Source of the DNA: Minisyncoccota bacterium
GTDB lineage: Bacteria > Patescibacteriota > Microgenomatia > UBA1400 > PJMF01
DNA length: 6,999 nt
Assembly (NCBI GenBank): GCA_003518205.1
Contig: DOZC01000009.1
Coordinates: 4,175-11,173 of the forward strand
Direction of reading: 5' to 3'
Position 1 is the first letter of the stretch; every line of letters begins with the position of its first letter. Below the pieces are notes generated by a model. The model made no database searches, was not told the origin of the DNA, and saw only the letters and a program-made list of their open reading frames with translations. The position numbers were made by a program, and so were the translations under genes. Below, piece after piece: positions 1 through 5,656 of the stretch.

Positions 1-39
1 CGGGTTTCAGCATATCGAACTGCATTAAAACGATTCTAA

Positions 40-1053
40 TTATGGCGGTTCCCGGGGCGGGTAAGAAAATTCGACCCCCGCCCCCCGAACAACCCCCCAA
101 AAAAAAAGCAAAAAAAAATTTTTATCTTTGTAACCCCCCCAAAACCGCCACATCATCCAAATCCAACCCAAAACCATAACCCCAGCCAAACCAGTTAAAA
201 ATCTAGCCAACCATTTGAAATATTGTTCGTATTTGAGTCTTTTAGCCTGGGTTTCAGCGATAAATTTGGCTTCTTGAGCTTGAATTTGGCTTAAACTACT
301 AGTCCCTTTGGCACTAGCCCAAATTATTCCCTTGGGAAAAACTACTCTGCCCTCAAAAAATTGACCACTAGGCAGTCTGGGTAAATAAAAATTCACAGTC
401 GTAGGATTTGGAATTGCCACCACACCAGCGAGTGGTCCATGAGCCCAGGCCTGGAGTTGATCGTCAGGAATGCCCATCGGAAGTCCGAGGGTTACTCGGA
501 CATTTTCTTGAAAGACAGTCCAATCCGACCCAATCCATTGCCAATACAATTCTGTGGTATCGCCGTGCAAAGTCGCCGCATTGACCACCACATATTTCAA
601 AGTAAAAACTTTCGAAACTGACACAGCTGAAAAATGCCACTGAACTCTCAAGGTTTGGTCGTTTAACTGGCGAACAGTAAAAGTCCCTACCGGATTTTCT
701 CTGGGTGATTGCCAATTTACCTGATCCGGCCGTAATTGACGATAACAATTTTTCTCCTCACAAACTTCGAAATTTTTTAATTCATAGCTCTCGGTTCTGC
801 CGGGAATTTTGGCTTGATTTGGTTGTAACTTGAAATCTCGATAAGCAAATTTGTAATCCCCAGAGAAGTTATATAGTCGTTGTTCAACCACTTGCATCGA
901 GCCGTCGGTTTTCAACTCAGCTCCAATGTTAACTTTGCCAACAGTGTAAGATTTGTCAGCTGCCAGAACTTGGCTGGTGGCATGAAACCCCCAACCCCCA
1001 AAAATCCCCAAAAAAATTAAAAGTCCCCACCAAAATTGTTGAAATTTTCGCAT
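40..1053 (-). CDS. DUF2207 domain membrane protein, probably frameshifted at its 3' end
   Basis: The reading frame gives 337 residues. Residues 1-31 form a signal peptide (basic start, hydrophobic core, cleavage near VLA-AD). Residues 33 to about 270 form an exported domain that resembles DUF2207: a dGSM-VVEQ strand, an YNFSGDYKFAYRDF segment, YWQWIGSDW, and a late strand near GQFFEGRVVFP. One membrane helix follows at about 284-305. DUF2207 proteins are usually much longer, with a cytoplasmic part and further helices after this point. Here the frame ends 32 residues past the helix, in odd sequence coded by homopolymers (plus-strand positions 75-140). Another frame on the same strand stays open from about 123 to the window edge, so the gene probably continues out of frame. 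No Shine-Dalgarno is visible; a TATGAT box lies 6 nt before the ATG. The role of DUF2207 is unknown, though an envelope role is likely. The family call is fairly firm and the C-terminus is doubtful. Confidence 0.75.
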   Translation of the reverse strand: MRKFQQFWWGLLIFLGIFGGWGFHATSQVLAADKSYTVGKVNIGAELKTDGSMQVVEQRLYNFSGDYKFAYRDFKLQPNQAKIPGRTESYELKNFEVCEEKNCYRQLRPDQVNWQSPRENPVGTFTVRQLNDQTLRVQWHFSAVSVSKVFTLKYVVVNAATLHGDTTELYWQWIGSDWTVFQENVRVTLGLPMGIPDDQLQAWAHGPLAGVVAIPNPTTVNFYLPRLPSGQFFEGRVVFPKGIIWASAKGTSSLSQIQAQEAKFIAETQAKRLKYEQYFKWLARFLTGLAGVMVLGWIWMMWRFWGGYKDKNFFLLFFWGVVRGAGVEFSYPPREPP

Positions 1054-1059
1054 ACTGAA

Positions 1060-1065
1060 ATCATA
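1060..1065 (-). promoter_or_regulatory. -10 box of the DUF2207 gene, giving a leaderless start
   Basis: On the minus strand TATGAT (5 of 6 to consensus) ends 6 nt before the ATG at 1053. Transcription would then begin at or next to the A of the start codon. No good -35 hexamer is present at 16-18 bp, so the call rests on the -10 box, its spacing and the absence of a Shine-Dalgarno. Confidence 0.4.
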
Positions 1066-1152
1066 CCGCCGCCCAACTCAGAAAGCGAGTCGGGTCAAAA
1101 CCTAAAAATCAGGATTGTGTTCCTTGAAACTTCGGCTCAAAATAAAATCGTG

Positions 1153-1782
1153 ATGTTTTCAAAGAAAATTTCTAAATCAAAAAACCGACCTCAAATCTGG
1201 AAAGTGGCAGTAGGAATTATCATTGTCTTGAGCTTTTTAATCGGCCTAGCTAAAGTTTTGCTTCAGCCAACGCTCAATTCAATCTTAGCTAAAATTTTGC
1301 CAACTCGGCCAATTTCTAACCAAGCCGGTCAAGGAGAGTTAACCCATTATCAAAATAAACCGTTTCGGCTTAGTTTTGATTATTCCAGCCAACTTTTTTT
1401 AACAGAAAACAAAGTTGGTGATTCTGGCTGGTCAATTAACCTTTATACTCAAAAACCCAAATCAAACTTTAAAGCCGTGGTTCTTGATGATTTTTCGTGG
1501 TTAGACAACCGCAGTTTCCATATTAGTATTAAACCCTTATCTCAAATCAAAACTAACTCCAACACTTATCTTGATCAACCCCAAGAACCACAAAACTGGT
1601 TGATTCAGGGTCGAAGTTGGCAAGTTTTTAAACTTAAAAATGTTGAGCTAGGAACTTATAAACTTTACGAGCTGTTGGTGTTGCGCAGTCAAAATGATTT
1701 TTACCGCTATGAAATTAATATTGAAACACTGTCTCCCAGCGAGACCCAACTCCAGATTTTGAACTCAATTAATTTGCTTTAA
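1153..1782 (+). CDS. Membrane-anchored protein of unknown function, possible PsbP/Mog1-like fold
   Basis: This is a 209-residue protein that I do not recognise by name. A basic N-terminus (KKISKSKNRP) and one hydrophobic helix at about 16-37 suggest an uncleaved anchor with the rest outside the cell. After a linker, a domain begins near residue 62 with YQNKPFRLSFDYSS and ends in a helix (SETQLQILNSINLL). A 'sequence should look like a membrane-facing beta sheet and end in an ILxSIxxL helix' layout is seen in small PsbP/Mog1p-like lipoproteins of Gram-positive and CPR bacteria; the match here is by pattern only. The frame is open back to 1036, but those 39 codons look unlike protein and cover the divergent DUF2207 start and its upstream region. 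I therefore prefer ATG 1153 (GTG 1150 is adjacent). No clear ribosome binding site is seen. It is divergent from the DUF2207 gene. Confidence 0.6.
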   Translation: MFSKKISKSKNRPQIWKVAVGIIIVLSFLIGLAKVLLQPTLNSILAKILPTRPISNQAGQGELTHYQNKPFRLSFDYSSQLFLTENKVGDSGWSINLYTQKPKSNFKAVVLDDFSWLDNRSFHISIKPLSQIKTNSNTYLDQPQEPQNWLIQGRSWQVFKLKNVELGTYKLYELLVLRSQNDFYRYEINIETLSPSETQLQILNSINLL

Positions 1783-1814
1783 ACTGGAAATTTGTGATTC
1801 GCTGATGTCACAAC

Positions 1815-1829
1815 GTGCGTTAATCGCAC
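1815..1829 (+). repeat. Small perfect inverted repeat upstream of the rplJ leader promoter
   Basis: GTGCG and CGCAC are separated by TTAAT. The repeat lies 32 bp after the stop of the upstream gene and about 23 bp before the rplJ leader -10 region. No T-run follows, so it is not a typical intrinsic terminator. It could be an operator for the ribosomal promoter, a weak transcript end, or chance. Confidence 0.35.
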
Positions 1830-1851
1830 TCTAGCCAAATCCTCAAGTCGC

Positions 1852-1860
1852 TGTTATAAT
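1852..1860 (+). promoter_or_regulatory. Extended -10 promoter of the rplJ-rplL leader
   Basis: TGTTATAAT is a perfect extended -10 element (TGn plus TATAAT). No TTGACA-like box lies at the usual distance, which an extended -10 can tolerate. The predicted start, about 7 nt downstream at A1867, coincides with the first paired bases of the leader RNA, and this supports both calls. Confidence 0.7.
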
Positions 1861-1866
1861 CTCTTT

Positions 1867-2053
1867 AGTCCAAAGACAGCGTGTTCTCATGAGCGGACTG
1901 GCGAGTGTTCTCAAGATATGATCAGCCAGCGCTTTGAGATTAAATACCACGCCGAGGCGATTGATGTGAAATTGAGTGAGCTTCCTACGGAGCGACTGGG
2001 CACTGGTGTAGACTGGTGACGGCTTCCAGAAAGTTGCACTCAATTCGTCAAAC
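1867..2053 (+). promoter_or_regulatory. L10 leader: autoregulatory 5' UTR of rplJ-rplL
   Basis: The segment has the hallmarks of the bacterial L10 leader RNA: an AAGACAGCG motif at 1873-1881 and a GAUUAAAU...CACGCCGAGG block at 1938-1957. The two are brought together by GCGTG 1879-1883 pairing with CACGC 1948-1952. Inside lie CTGGC 1898-1902 with GCCAG 1925-1929 and TCTCAA 1909-1914 with TTGAGA 1934-1939, which may be alternatives. AGTCC 1867-1871 can also pair with GGACT 1895-1899, crossing the outer stem. A second hairpin has perfect 9-bp arms at 1970-1978 and 2037-2045. In this RNA family the L10-(L12)n complex binds the kinked junction and represses its own operon. Its place between promoter and terminator, directly before rplJ, matches that role. 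The assignment is from remembered consensus, not from a covariance search. Confidence 0.8.
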
Positions 2054-2077
2054 ACCTCGCTTTAGGCGAGGTTTTTT
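2054..2077 (+). terminator. Intrinsic terminator acting as attenuator before rplJ
   Basis: CCTCGC 2055-2060 pairs with GCGAGG 2066-2071 across a 5-nt loop, an A-T pair extends the stem, and six T follow at 2072-2077. It lies after the L10 leader and 64 nt before the rplJ start, so it would stop transcription ahead of its own operon. CGAGG at 1953-1957, inside the L10-binding block, is complementary to CCTCG 2055-2059 and could serve as part of an antiterminator. The hairpin is seen directly; the switch is inferred. Confidence 0.8.
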
Positions 2078-2141
2078 GGTTTTAGAGCCAAATTATCATC
2101 AAAATCGTTAACTAATAATTTTAAACGTAAATTAAGGAACT

Positions 2142-2702
2142 ATGCCAAATCAACATAATCAGGATCAAGTCGCGCTATTGCAAGAGAAGTTGGGTCGCGC
2201 CAAATCGGCGGTCATTGTGGATTACGCCAAAACCACCGTTAATGATCAAACCAAGCTTCGCGGTAGTTTGCGTGAGGCTGGTGGCGAGATGTATGTCACC
2301 AAAAACACTCTGATTGATATTGCTGTTGGCAAAGGTAAAGTCAAAGAATCTCTCGAGGGCATGAACGCTATCATCTTCTCTTTTCAAGATGAAGTGGCGG
2401 CCATCAAAAAACTCTTTGCCTTTCACAAAGACACCGAAAAACTTGAGATCAAGCAGGGCGTCATGGGTGAAACAGTATTGTCAGCCCAAGATGTCGAAGC
2501 TTTGAGTAAGCTGCCTGGCAAACAAGAATTAATTGCTACCTTAATTAGCCGCCTCAATGGCCCGGCTTATGGTTTGGTTAATGTCTTACAAGCTGGCACT
2601 AGAAACCTGGTTTACGCTTTATCGGCTATCGCAAAACAAAAATCAGCAACCGCTCCAGCTACAGAAGCTGTTTCGGCCGTAGAAACCACTCCAGTTGCTT
2701 AA
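2142..2702 (+). CDS. rplJ: 50S ribosomal protein L10
   Basis: The product is 186 residues. L10 anchors the L7/L12 stalk on 23S rRNA next to L11, and the stalk recruits translation GTPases. The N-terminal RNA-binding domain is recognisable from [11 protein letters not shown], the [19 protein letters not shown] block (residues about 39-58) and a strand near NAIIFSF. After [28 protein letters not shown] comes the long C-terminal helix (about 145-170) that carries L12 dimers, then a short Ala/Thr/Val-rich tail. Length is slightly above the usual 165-175 because of this tail. AAGGA at 2134-2138 lies only 3 nt before the ATG, an unusually tight spacing. The gene is first in a two-gene operon behind the L10 leader. 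rplK and rplA are not next to it: the upstream neighbours are unrelated. Confidence 0.96.
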   Translation: MPNQHNQDQVALLQEKLGRAKSAVIVDYAKTTVNDQTKLRGSLREAGGEMYVTKNTLIDIAVGKGKVKESLEGMNAIIFSFQDEVAAIKKLFAFHKDTEKLEIKQGVMGETVLSAQDVEALSKLPGKQELIATLISRLNGPAYGLVNVLQAGTRNLVYALSAIAKQKSATAPATEAVSAVETTPVA

Positions 2703-2717
2703 AAATTATTAAAGTAT

Positions 2718-2753
2718 TGATGTCCGATATCTAAAATCCTGAATCAGACATCA
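2718..2753 (+). repeat. Stem-loop in the rplJ-rplL spacer
   Basis: TGATGTC 2718-2724 and GACATCA 2747-2753 form a perfect 7-bp stem with a 22-nt loop. It fills most of the 67-nt spacer and ends 4 nt before the AGGA ribosome binding site of rplL (2758-2761). No T-run follows, so it should not terminate. It may influence decay or translation of the two cistrons, since L12 is needed in several copies per L10. Confidence 0.5.
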
Positions 2754-2769
2754 GAAAAGGAACAAAACT

Positions 2770-3168
2770 ATGTCAGATGACAAAACTTTATCCGCTCCAG
2801 TCCAGAGCTTGGTGGACGCTGTTAAAAAATTATCCCTCATGGAGGTTTCTGAGCTCGTCAAAGCCCTGGAAGCTGAGTTCGGCGTTTCCGCCGCTGCTCC
2901 CATGATGATGGGTGCTGCTCCAGCTGCCGCCGCCGCTGCTCCAGAAGAAGAGCAAACTGAGTTTGACCTCATCCTCAAGGATGCTGGTTCTAACAAAATC
3001 GGTGCCATTAAAGCTGTGCGTCAACTGAAACCCGAGTTGGGTTTGGGTGAGGCCAAGACGTTCGTCGAGTCCGCTCCTAAAACCGTCCTCGAGGGCGCCA
3101 AAAAAGAAGACGCTGCCGCTGCCAAGAAACTCTTGGAAGAAGCTGGCTGTGTGGTGGAATTAAAGTAA
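2770..3168 (+). CDS. rplL: 50S ribosomal protein L7/L12
   Basis: The product is 132 residues, a normal length. L7/L12 dimers bind the C-terminal helix of L10 and form the flexible stalk that activates EF-Tu, EF-G and other GTPases. The N-terminal dimerisation domain spans about residues 5-38 ([20 protein letters not shown] and the following helix). The Ala/Met/Pro hinge lies at about 40-58. The C-terminal domain starts at [10 protein letters not shown] and contains the conserved [28 protein letters not shown] and KKLLEEAG elements, ending in VVELK. AGGA at 2758-2761 lies 8 nt before the ATG, a better spacing than for rplJ and in line with the higher output expected. A strong terminator follows 37 bp after the stop. 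Confidence 0.98.
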   Translation: MSDDKTLSAPVQSLVDAVKKLSLMEVSELVKALEAEFGVSAAAPMMMGAAPAAAAAAPEEEQTEFDLILKDAGSNKIGAIKAVRQLKPELGLGEAKTFVESAPKTVLEGAKKEDAAAAKKLLEEAGCVVELK

Positions 3169-3205
3169 TTTAATTCTCGAGTCTTTCAAAACAGAAAGTC
3201 AACTT

Positions 3206-3240
3206 AAACCCCGCCACTGCGCAAGCTAGGCGGGGTTTTT
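3206..3240 (+). terminator. Intrinsic terminator of the rplJ-rplL operon
   Basis: CCCCGCC 3209-3215 pairs with GGCGGGG 3229-3235. Three A-T pairs extend the stem to 3206-3238, the loop is 13 nt, and the T-run is TTTTT at 3236-3240. It lies directly after rplL and before the toxin-antitoxin promoter. Confidence 0.92.
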
Positions 3241-3297
3241 GGTGGCTTGAATATATGTAAAAACCCTCATCAGCCAAACACCAAACAATCACCAAAT

Positions 3298-3344
3298 ATA
3301 GTAATGACTATTAAAATAAATTACTTTATAATTGTCATTACTAT
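3298..3344 (+). promoter_or_regulatory. Promoter and inverted-repeat operator of the toxin-antitoxin operon
   Basis: ATGACT 3304-3309 (4 of 6 to the -35 consensus) and a perfect TATAAT 3327-3332 are 17 bp apart. They are framed by perfect 11-bp inverted arms, ATAGTAATGAC 3298-3308 and GTCATTACTAT 3334-3344, with further imperfect symmetry inside. The left arm covers the -35 box. The right arm covers the predicted start site (about 3339) and runs into the antitoxin ATG. Because the left arm lies upstream of the transcript, the repeat should act as DNA, as an operator for the AbrB-like antitoxin, and not as an RNA hairpin. Confidence 0.75.
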
Positions 3345-3639
3345 GACAAACATTAATAGCCAGGTAAATTCGTCCAACTCCACCACTTCTCTTGATATGA
3401 CCACGACTCTCACCTCTCAATATCAGCTCCATTTACCCAAAGCCATCCGAGAAGTTGCCGGTTTGATGGCTCATGGCAAAATTAAACTACATGCTGAGGT
3501 GGGTAAAATTACCATTACTCCTGCAACAGAACTGGATTTGCAACAATTCGCTGGTTGCGTTCCCAATCGATCAGAAATTTTGGTTGAGAATATTCGAGAT
3601 TATATCGACTATACCACTGACTATAATCATGGCGAATAA
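3343..3639 (+). CDS. AbrB/MazE-like antitoxin of a VapBC-type pair
   Basis: The product is 98 residues from ATG 3343. Residues about 19-62 form an AbrB/SpoVT-type swapped-hairpin DNA-binding domain: TTTLTSQYQLHLPKAIREVAGL, a short loop, then KIKLHAEVGKITITP. The C-terminal part (LQQFAGCVPNRS...VENIRDYIDY) has the pattern seen in antitoxins that wrap around PIN toxins. In such pairs the antitoxin inhibits the toxin and represses the shared promoter. The frame is open further upstream, but that part would include the promoter. ATG 3343 lies 10 nt after TATAAT, so the message would be nearly leaderless. ATG 3397, just before the AbrB core, is the alternative and would give 80 residues; neither has a Shine-Dalgarno. 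The PIN toxin gene follows after 50 bp. Confidence 0.8.
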   Translation: MTNINSQVNSSNSTTSLDMTTTLTSQYQLHLPKAIREVAGLMAHGKIKLHAEVGKITITPATELDLQQFAGCVPNRSEILVENIRDYIDYTTDYNHGE

Positions 3640-3689
3640 CTGCCAGAACTCAACATCAAATTCAATGTAGTTTAGAGAATTATTTATCC

Positions 3690-4139
3690 ATGCCAGAAAA
3701 TTTTAAACTTTTACTTGATACCAATTTTTTTATCAGATTTTTTACTGCTGACGAACCGACACAACACCAAGATTGCCTGCAAATAATCGAACACATTCAA
3801 TCTGGTAAATTCAAACCCTATCTTTCCAACTTAGTATTAACAGAGTGCAGTTATGTTTTGACCAAAATTTATCATATTTCGAATCCACAATTGAAAATAA
3901 TGTTTCAAGCCATCTTGAATTTGCGAAATTTGACAATTCTAGAAACCACAAATACGCCTCTGGCTCTTAATTGGCATTGGCAGACCGGAGTTAAGCTTAA
4001 TGATTGTCTCATCGCCACTCAACTGAAACCAGGCATAATACTCTGCACTTACGATCGAGAATTTCGGCGTTTGCCGGAAATTTTTCCAGAAAAAATTATG
4101 ACTCCAACTGAAATACTGCGGTATTTTGTGCAAAAGTAA
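3690..4139 (+). CDS. PIN-domain ribonuclease toxin, VapC-like
   Basis: The product is 149 residues, a typical length for a PIN toxin. PIN domains are metal-dependent ribonucleases; toxins of the VapC type cleave tRNA or rRNA and stop translation until bound by the antitoxin. The four acidic positions of the family are present: D10 in LLLDTNFFIRFF, E52 in LVLTECSYVL, D105 in VKLNDCLIATQ and D122 in CTYDREFRRLP. The active site therefore appears intact. It is downstream of an AbrB-like antitoxin and probably on the same transcript. The 50-bp gap is longer than the overlap common in such pairs, and no ribosome binding site is clear before ATG 3690. The RNA target cannot be told from sequence. 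Confidence 0.88.
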   Translation: MPENFKLLLDTNFFIRFFTADEPTQHQDCLQIIEHIQSGKFKPYLSNLVLTECSYVLTKIYHISNPQLKIMFQAILNLRNLTILETTNTPLALNWHWQTGVKLNDCLIATQLKPGIILCTYDREFRRLPEIFPEKIMTPTEILRYFVQK

Positions 4140-4363
4140 TTTTTTTGACAACCAATTTGCTATTGATCTCATTTTTCCATCTTCCCTCCCATCTTCCCTC
4201 TTGACCCACTTCGTTTCACTCTGTTACTGTAGATATAGTGATTGTCAAACTTTGACCTAGTTCCTCACCAGGATTGCTAACTAAGCTTTGACCAAACCTG
4301 GTTAGCCGTATTAGGGTCGTTTTATTTTGGAACTACATCAATTTGTTACAAGGAGTCTTACTC
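4140..4363. other. Non-coding stretch before the HTH gene
   Basis: No convincing gene or terminator is seen after the PIN stop. The stretch holds a perfect 12-bp tandem duplication (4177-4200) and a TATAGT box (4234-4239, 5 of 6 to the -10 consensus) without a good -35 box. It also has two TTTGACC copies (4251-4257, 4287-4293) and two competing inverted repeats: ACCAGG 4267-4272 with CCTGGT 4297-4302, and GCTAAC 4276-4281 with GTTAGC 4301-4306. If transcription starts near 4246, the HTH gene has a leader of about 118 nt that contains these pairings. The promoter could not be fixed. Confidence 0.4.
4177..4200 (+). repeat. Perfect 12-bp tandem duplication
   Basis: CCATCTTCCCTC occurs twice head to tail in a pyrimidine-rich strand between the PIN gene and the HTH gene. 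It may be a slippage product. No function is evident. Confidence 0.8.
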
Positions 4364-4663
4364 ATGCAAGATCAAGCTGCCAACATTAGCTCTAACGCCA
4401 TTAACTCTAATGCCGATATGGATTCTGACGCCCGAAAAACTGGTTTGGCTGCCGATGCCACCAAACTGGATATCGCCAACTTACCAGATCTCTTAACTGT
4501 TCGCGAAGTGGCCGATCTACTCCGCGTATCCCCTTTAACTATTAAACGTTGGGGTAAACGAGGCAAACTTCCCGCCATTCGAATTAATTCTCGAGGAGAT
4601 CGTCGCTACAAAAAAGAAGCTGTTCTTTGGCTCTTGGGGGTTAATCCCGGCGAAGACGATTAA
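4364..4663 (+). CDS. Small excisionase/MerR-type HTH DNA-binding protein
   Basis: The product is 99 residues. Residues about 43-91 form a helix-turn-helix of the excisionase/HTH_17 (MerR-like) type: LLTVREVADLLRVSPLTIKRWGKRGKLPAIRI, an arginine-rich wing (SRGDRRYKKE), and a final short helix (AVLWLLG). The W63-x(3)-G67-K-L-P pattern and the wing are typical. The first 40 residues are rich in Asn, Ala and Asp and look disordered. ATG 4364 is chosen because AAGGAG at 4350-4355 lies 8 nt upstream, the best ribosome binding site in the window; an upstream in-frame start at 4343 would precede this site. No integrase or phage gene is near, so a role in transcription control is more likely than excision. 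Its target is unknown. It converges with the EamA gene and no terminator is visible in the 42 bp between them. Confidence 0.85.
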   Translation: MQDQAANISSNAINSNADMDSDARKTGLAADATKLDIANLPDLLTVREVADLLRVSPLTIKRWGKRGKLPAIRINSRGDRRYKKEAVLWLLGVNPGEDD

Positions 4664-4705
4664 CTGCATTCGACTCACTTCAATCTAGCTTATCGCAGTG
4701 CTTGT

Positions 4706-5575
4706 TTACTTCAGTCCCAGCCAGGTTAAACCAGCCACGATTAGGCCCATACTCAAATATTGAAATTTGGAGAGCTTTTCTCTGAGGATAAAGTAGGCCC
4801 AAATAATTGTAATTAGTGGAGCTGAATTAAGAATTGCAATCAAAACTGCAGTTTGACCCAAAGTACTGTTGGCAGCCCAACTAAACCCTGCCCAACCCAT
4901 CATTTCCAAAAGCCCCAATAAGGATAAAAAAGCTACTCGGTTTTGAGGTGGCAACAGGCGTGATTTGCGCCGGAGACCAAAAAAGCCAACCAGTAATAAG
5001 GCTGAGAGCAGCTTAATTAACAGGAGTTTACTTTCCCAGCTGCCGGTAGTCGTAAATTGACCCAAGAGCGGAAAATAGGCCGCATGAATTAGTAAAGAGA
5101 CCAAAATCCAAGGCCAACCCTTAACTAAAACCCTAATTTTCCAACCAGTTTTGGTTAAAGCTGACCAATCTAAACTAACTCCAACGGCTCCGAGAACTAA
5201 TAGACCAATCGCCGCCCATTGACTCCCGTTAATCACTTCTTGAAAAACGCCGGCAGCCACTAGGGTTGCGAGAATTGGATTAATATTAATCAGTGAGGTA
5301 GCTACTGCCACATTACTAACCTCAAAAGTTTTATAAAGCAATAAATATAACCCCACCTCCATTGCTGCCAAACCTAAAGCCAATCCCACATCGCGTCCTG
5401 AAAAAGACAACTCTGCCCGACTGGCCAGCATCAATAGTAGCAGCCAACCTATTCCCGATAGAGTTGACATCATTAATATCTGGGGAGCCGTCAAATTTCC
5501 GAGGGATTTTTTGATCACAATATTGGCTGTGCCAAACCCAAATGCCCCAAGTAGGGCGCTGAAAATTCCTAACAT
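4706..5575 (-). CDS. EamA-family (drug/metabolite superfamily) transporter
   Basis: The product is 289 residues, the normal size for a ten-helix DMT/EamA permease. It consists of two related halves (about 1-137 and 150-289), each with about five hydrophobic helices. Each half ends with the family pattern of a helix, a short acidic turn and a last helix: FQEVINGSQWAAIGLLVLGAV in half one and LREKLSKFQYLSMGLIVAGL in half two. Members export or import small metabolites such as amino acids or nucleotides; the substrate here cannot be predicted. The start at 5575 sits at the first hydrophobic helix, as expected, and has no Shine-Dalgarno. The gene diverges from a TrmB-like regulator across 87 bp, which suggests control by that protein. 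Confidence 0.88.
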   Translation of the reverse strand: MLGIFSALLGAFGFGTANIVIKKSLGNLTAPQILMMSTLSGIGWLLLLMLASRAELSFSGRDVGLALGLAAMEVGLYLLLYKTFEVSNVAVATSLININPILATLVAAGVFQEVINGSQWAAIGLLVLGAVGVSLDWSALTKTGWKIRVLVKGWPWILVSLLIHAAYFPLLGQFTTTGSWESKLLLIKLLSALLLVGFFGLRRKSRLLPPQNRVAFLSLLGLLEMMGWAGFSWAANSTLGQTAVLIAILNSAPLITIIWAYFILREKLSKFQYLSMGLIVAGLTWLGLK

Positions 5576-5626
5576 AAATTTTTGTTCAATTTCTGCTCAA
5601 AAGCTTTTTACAAATTAAAAACCTAA

Positions 5627-5656
5627 TTGCGATTTTATCACCGCTGTGAGTATACT
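5627..5656 (+). promoter_or_regulatory. Promoter of the TrmB-like regulator, leaderless
   Basis: TTGCGA 5627-5632 and TATACT 5651-5656 are 18 bp apart. TATACT ends 6 nt before ATG 5663, so transcription should begin at or next to the start codon. AGTATACT 5649-5656 is an 8-bp palindrome over the -10 box and may be an operator core for autoregulation. Confidence 0.55.
5632..5640 (-). promoter_or_regulatory. Extended -10 promoter for the EamA gene
   Basis: On the minus strand TGATAAAAT fits an extended -10 (TGn plus TAAAAT, 5 of 6). The -35 position is poor. Transcription would start near 5625 and leave a leader of about 50 nt, which contains the 10-bp palindrome AAAAGCTTTT at 5599-5608. The box touches the -35 hexamer of the opposite promoter. 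Confidence 0.45.

Noticed and set aside
439..748. Open frames on both strands inside the DUF2207 gene
   Set aside because: They overlap a well-supported domain in another frame and their products have no recognisable features.
1036..1152. Upstream extension of the hypothetical membrane protein
   Set aside because: It overlaps the divergent gene start, its residues are not protein-like, and the signal anchor starts naturally at 1153.
1843..2055. A 70-codon open frame on the minus strand
   Set aside because: It is antisense to the L10 leader RNA, which explains the sequence constraint there.
2175..3024. Minus-strand open frames across rplJ and rplL
   Set aside because: They are antisense shadows; the GC-rich alanine codons of L7/L12 leave the opposite strand free of stops.
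3473..3670. Second plus-strand frame inside the antitoxin gene
   Set aside because: The other frame contains the AbrB pattern; this one has no domain.
3939..4172. Minus-strand open frame over the PIN gene end
   Set aside because: It is a shadow of the PIN gene, which keeps all four catalytic acids.
4234..4248. Similarity of TATAGTGATTGTC to the toxin-antitoxin operator arm
   Set aside because: Only a short AT-rich part matches and there is no second arm; chance is likely.
4663..4699. ACTGC/GCAGT as a terminator between the HTH and EamA genes
   Set aside because: A 5-bp stem with a 27-nt loop and no T-run is too weak.
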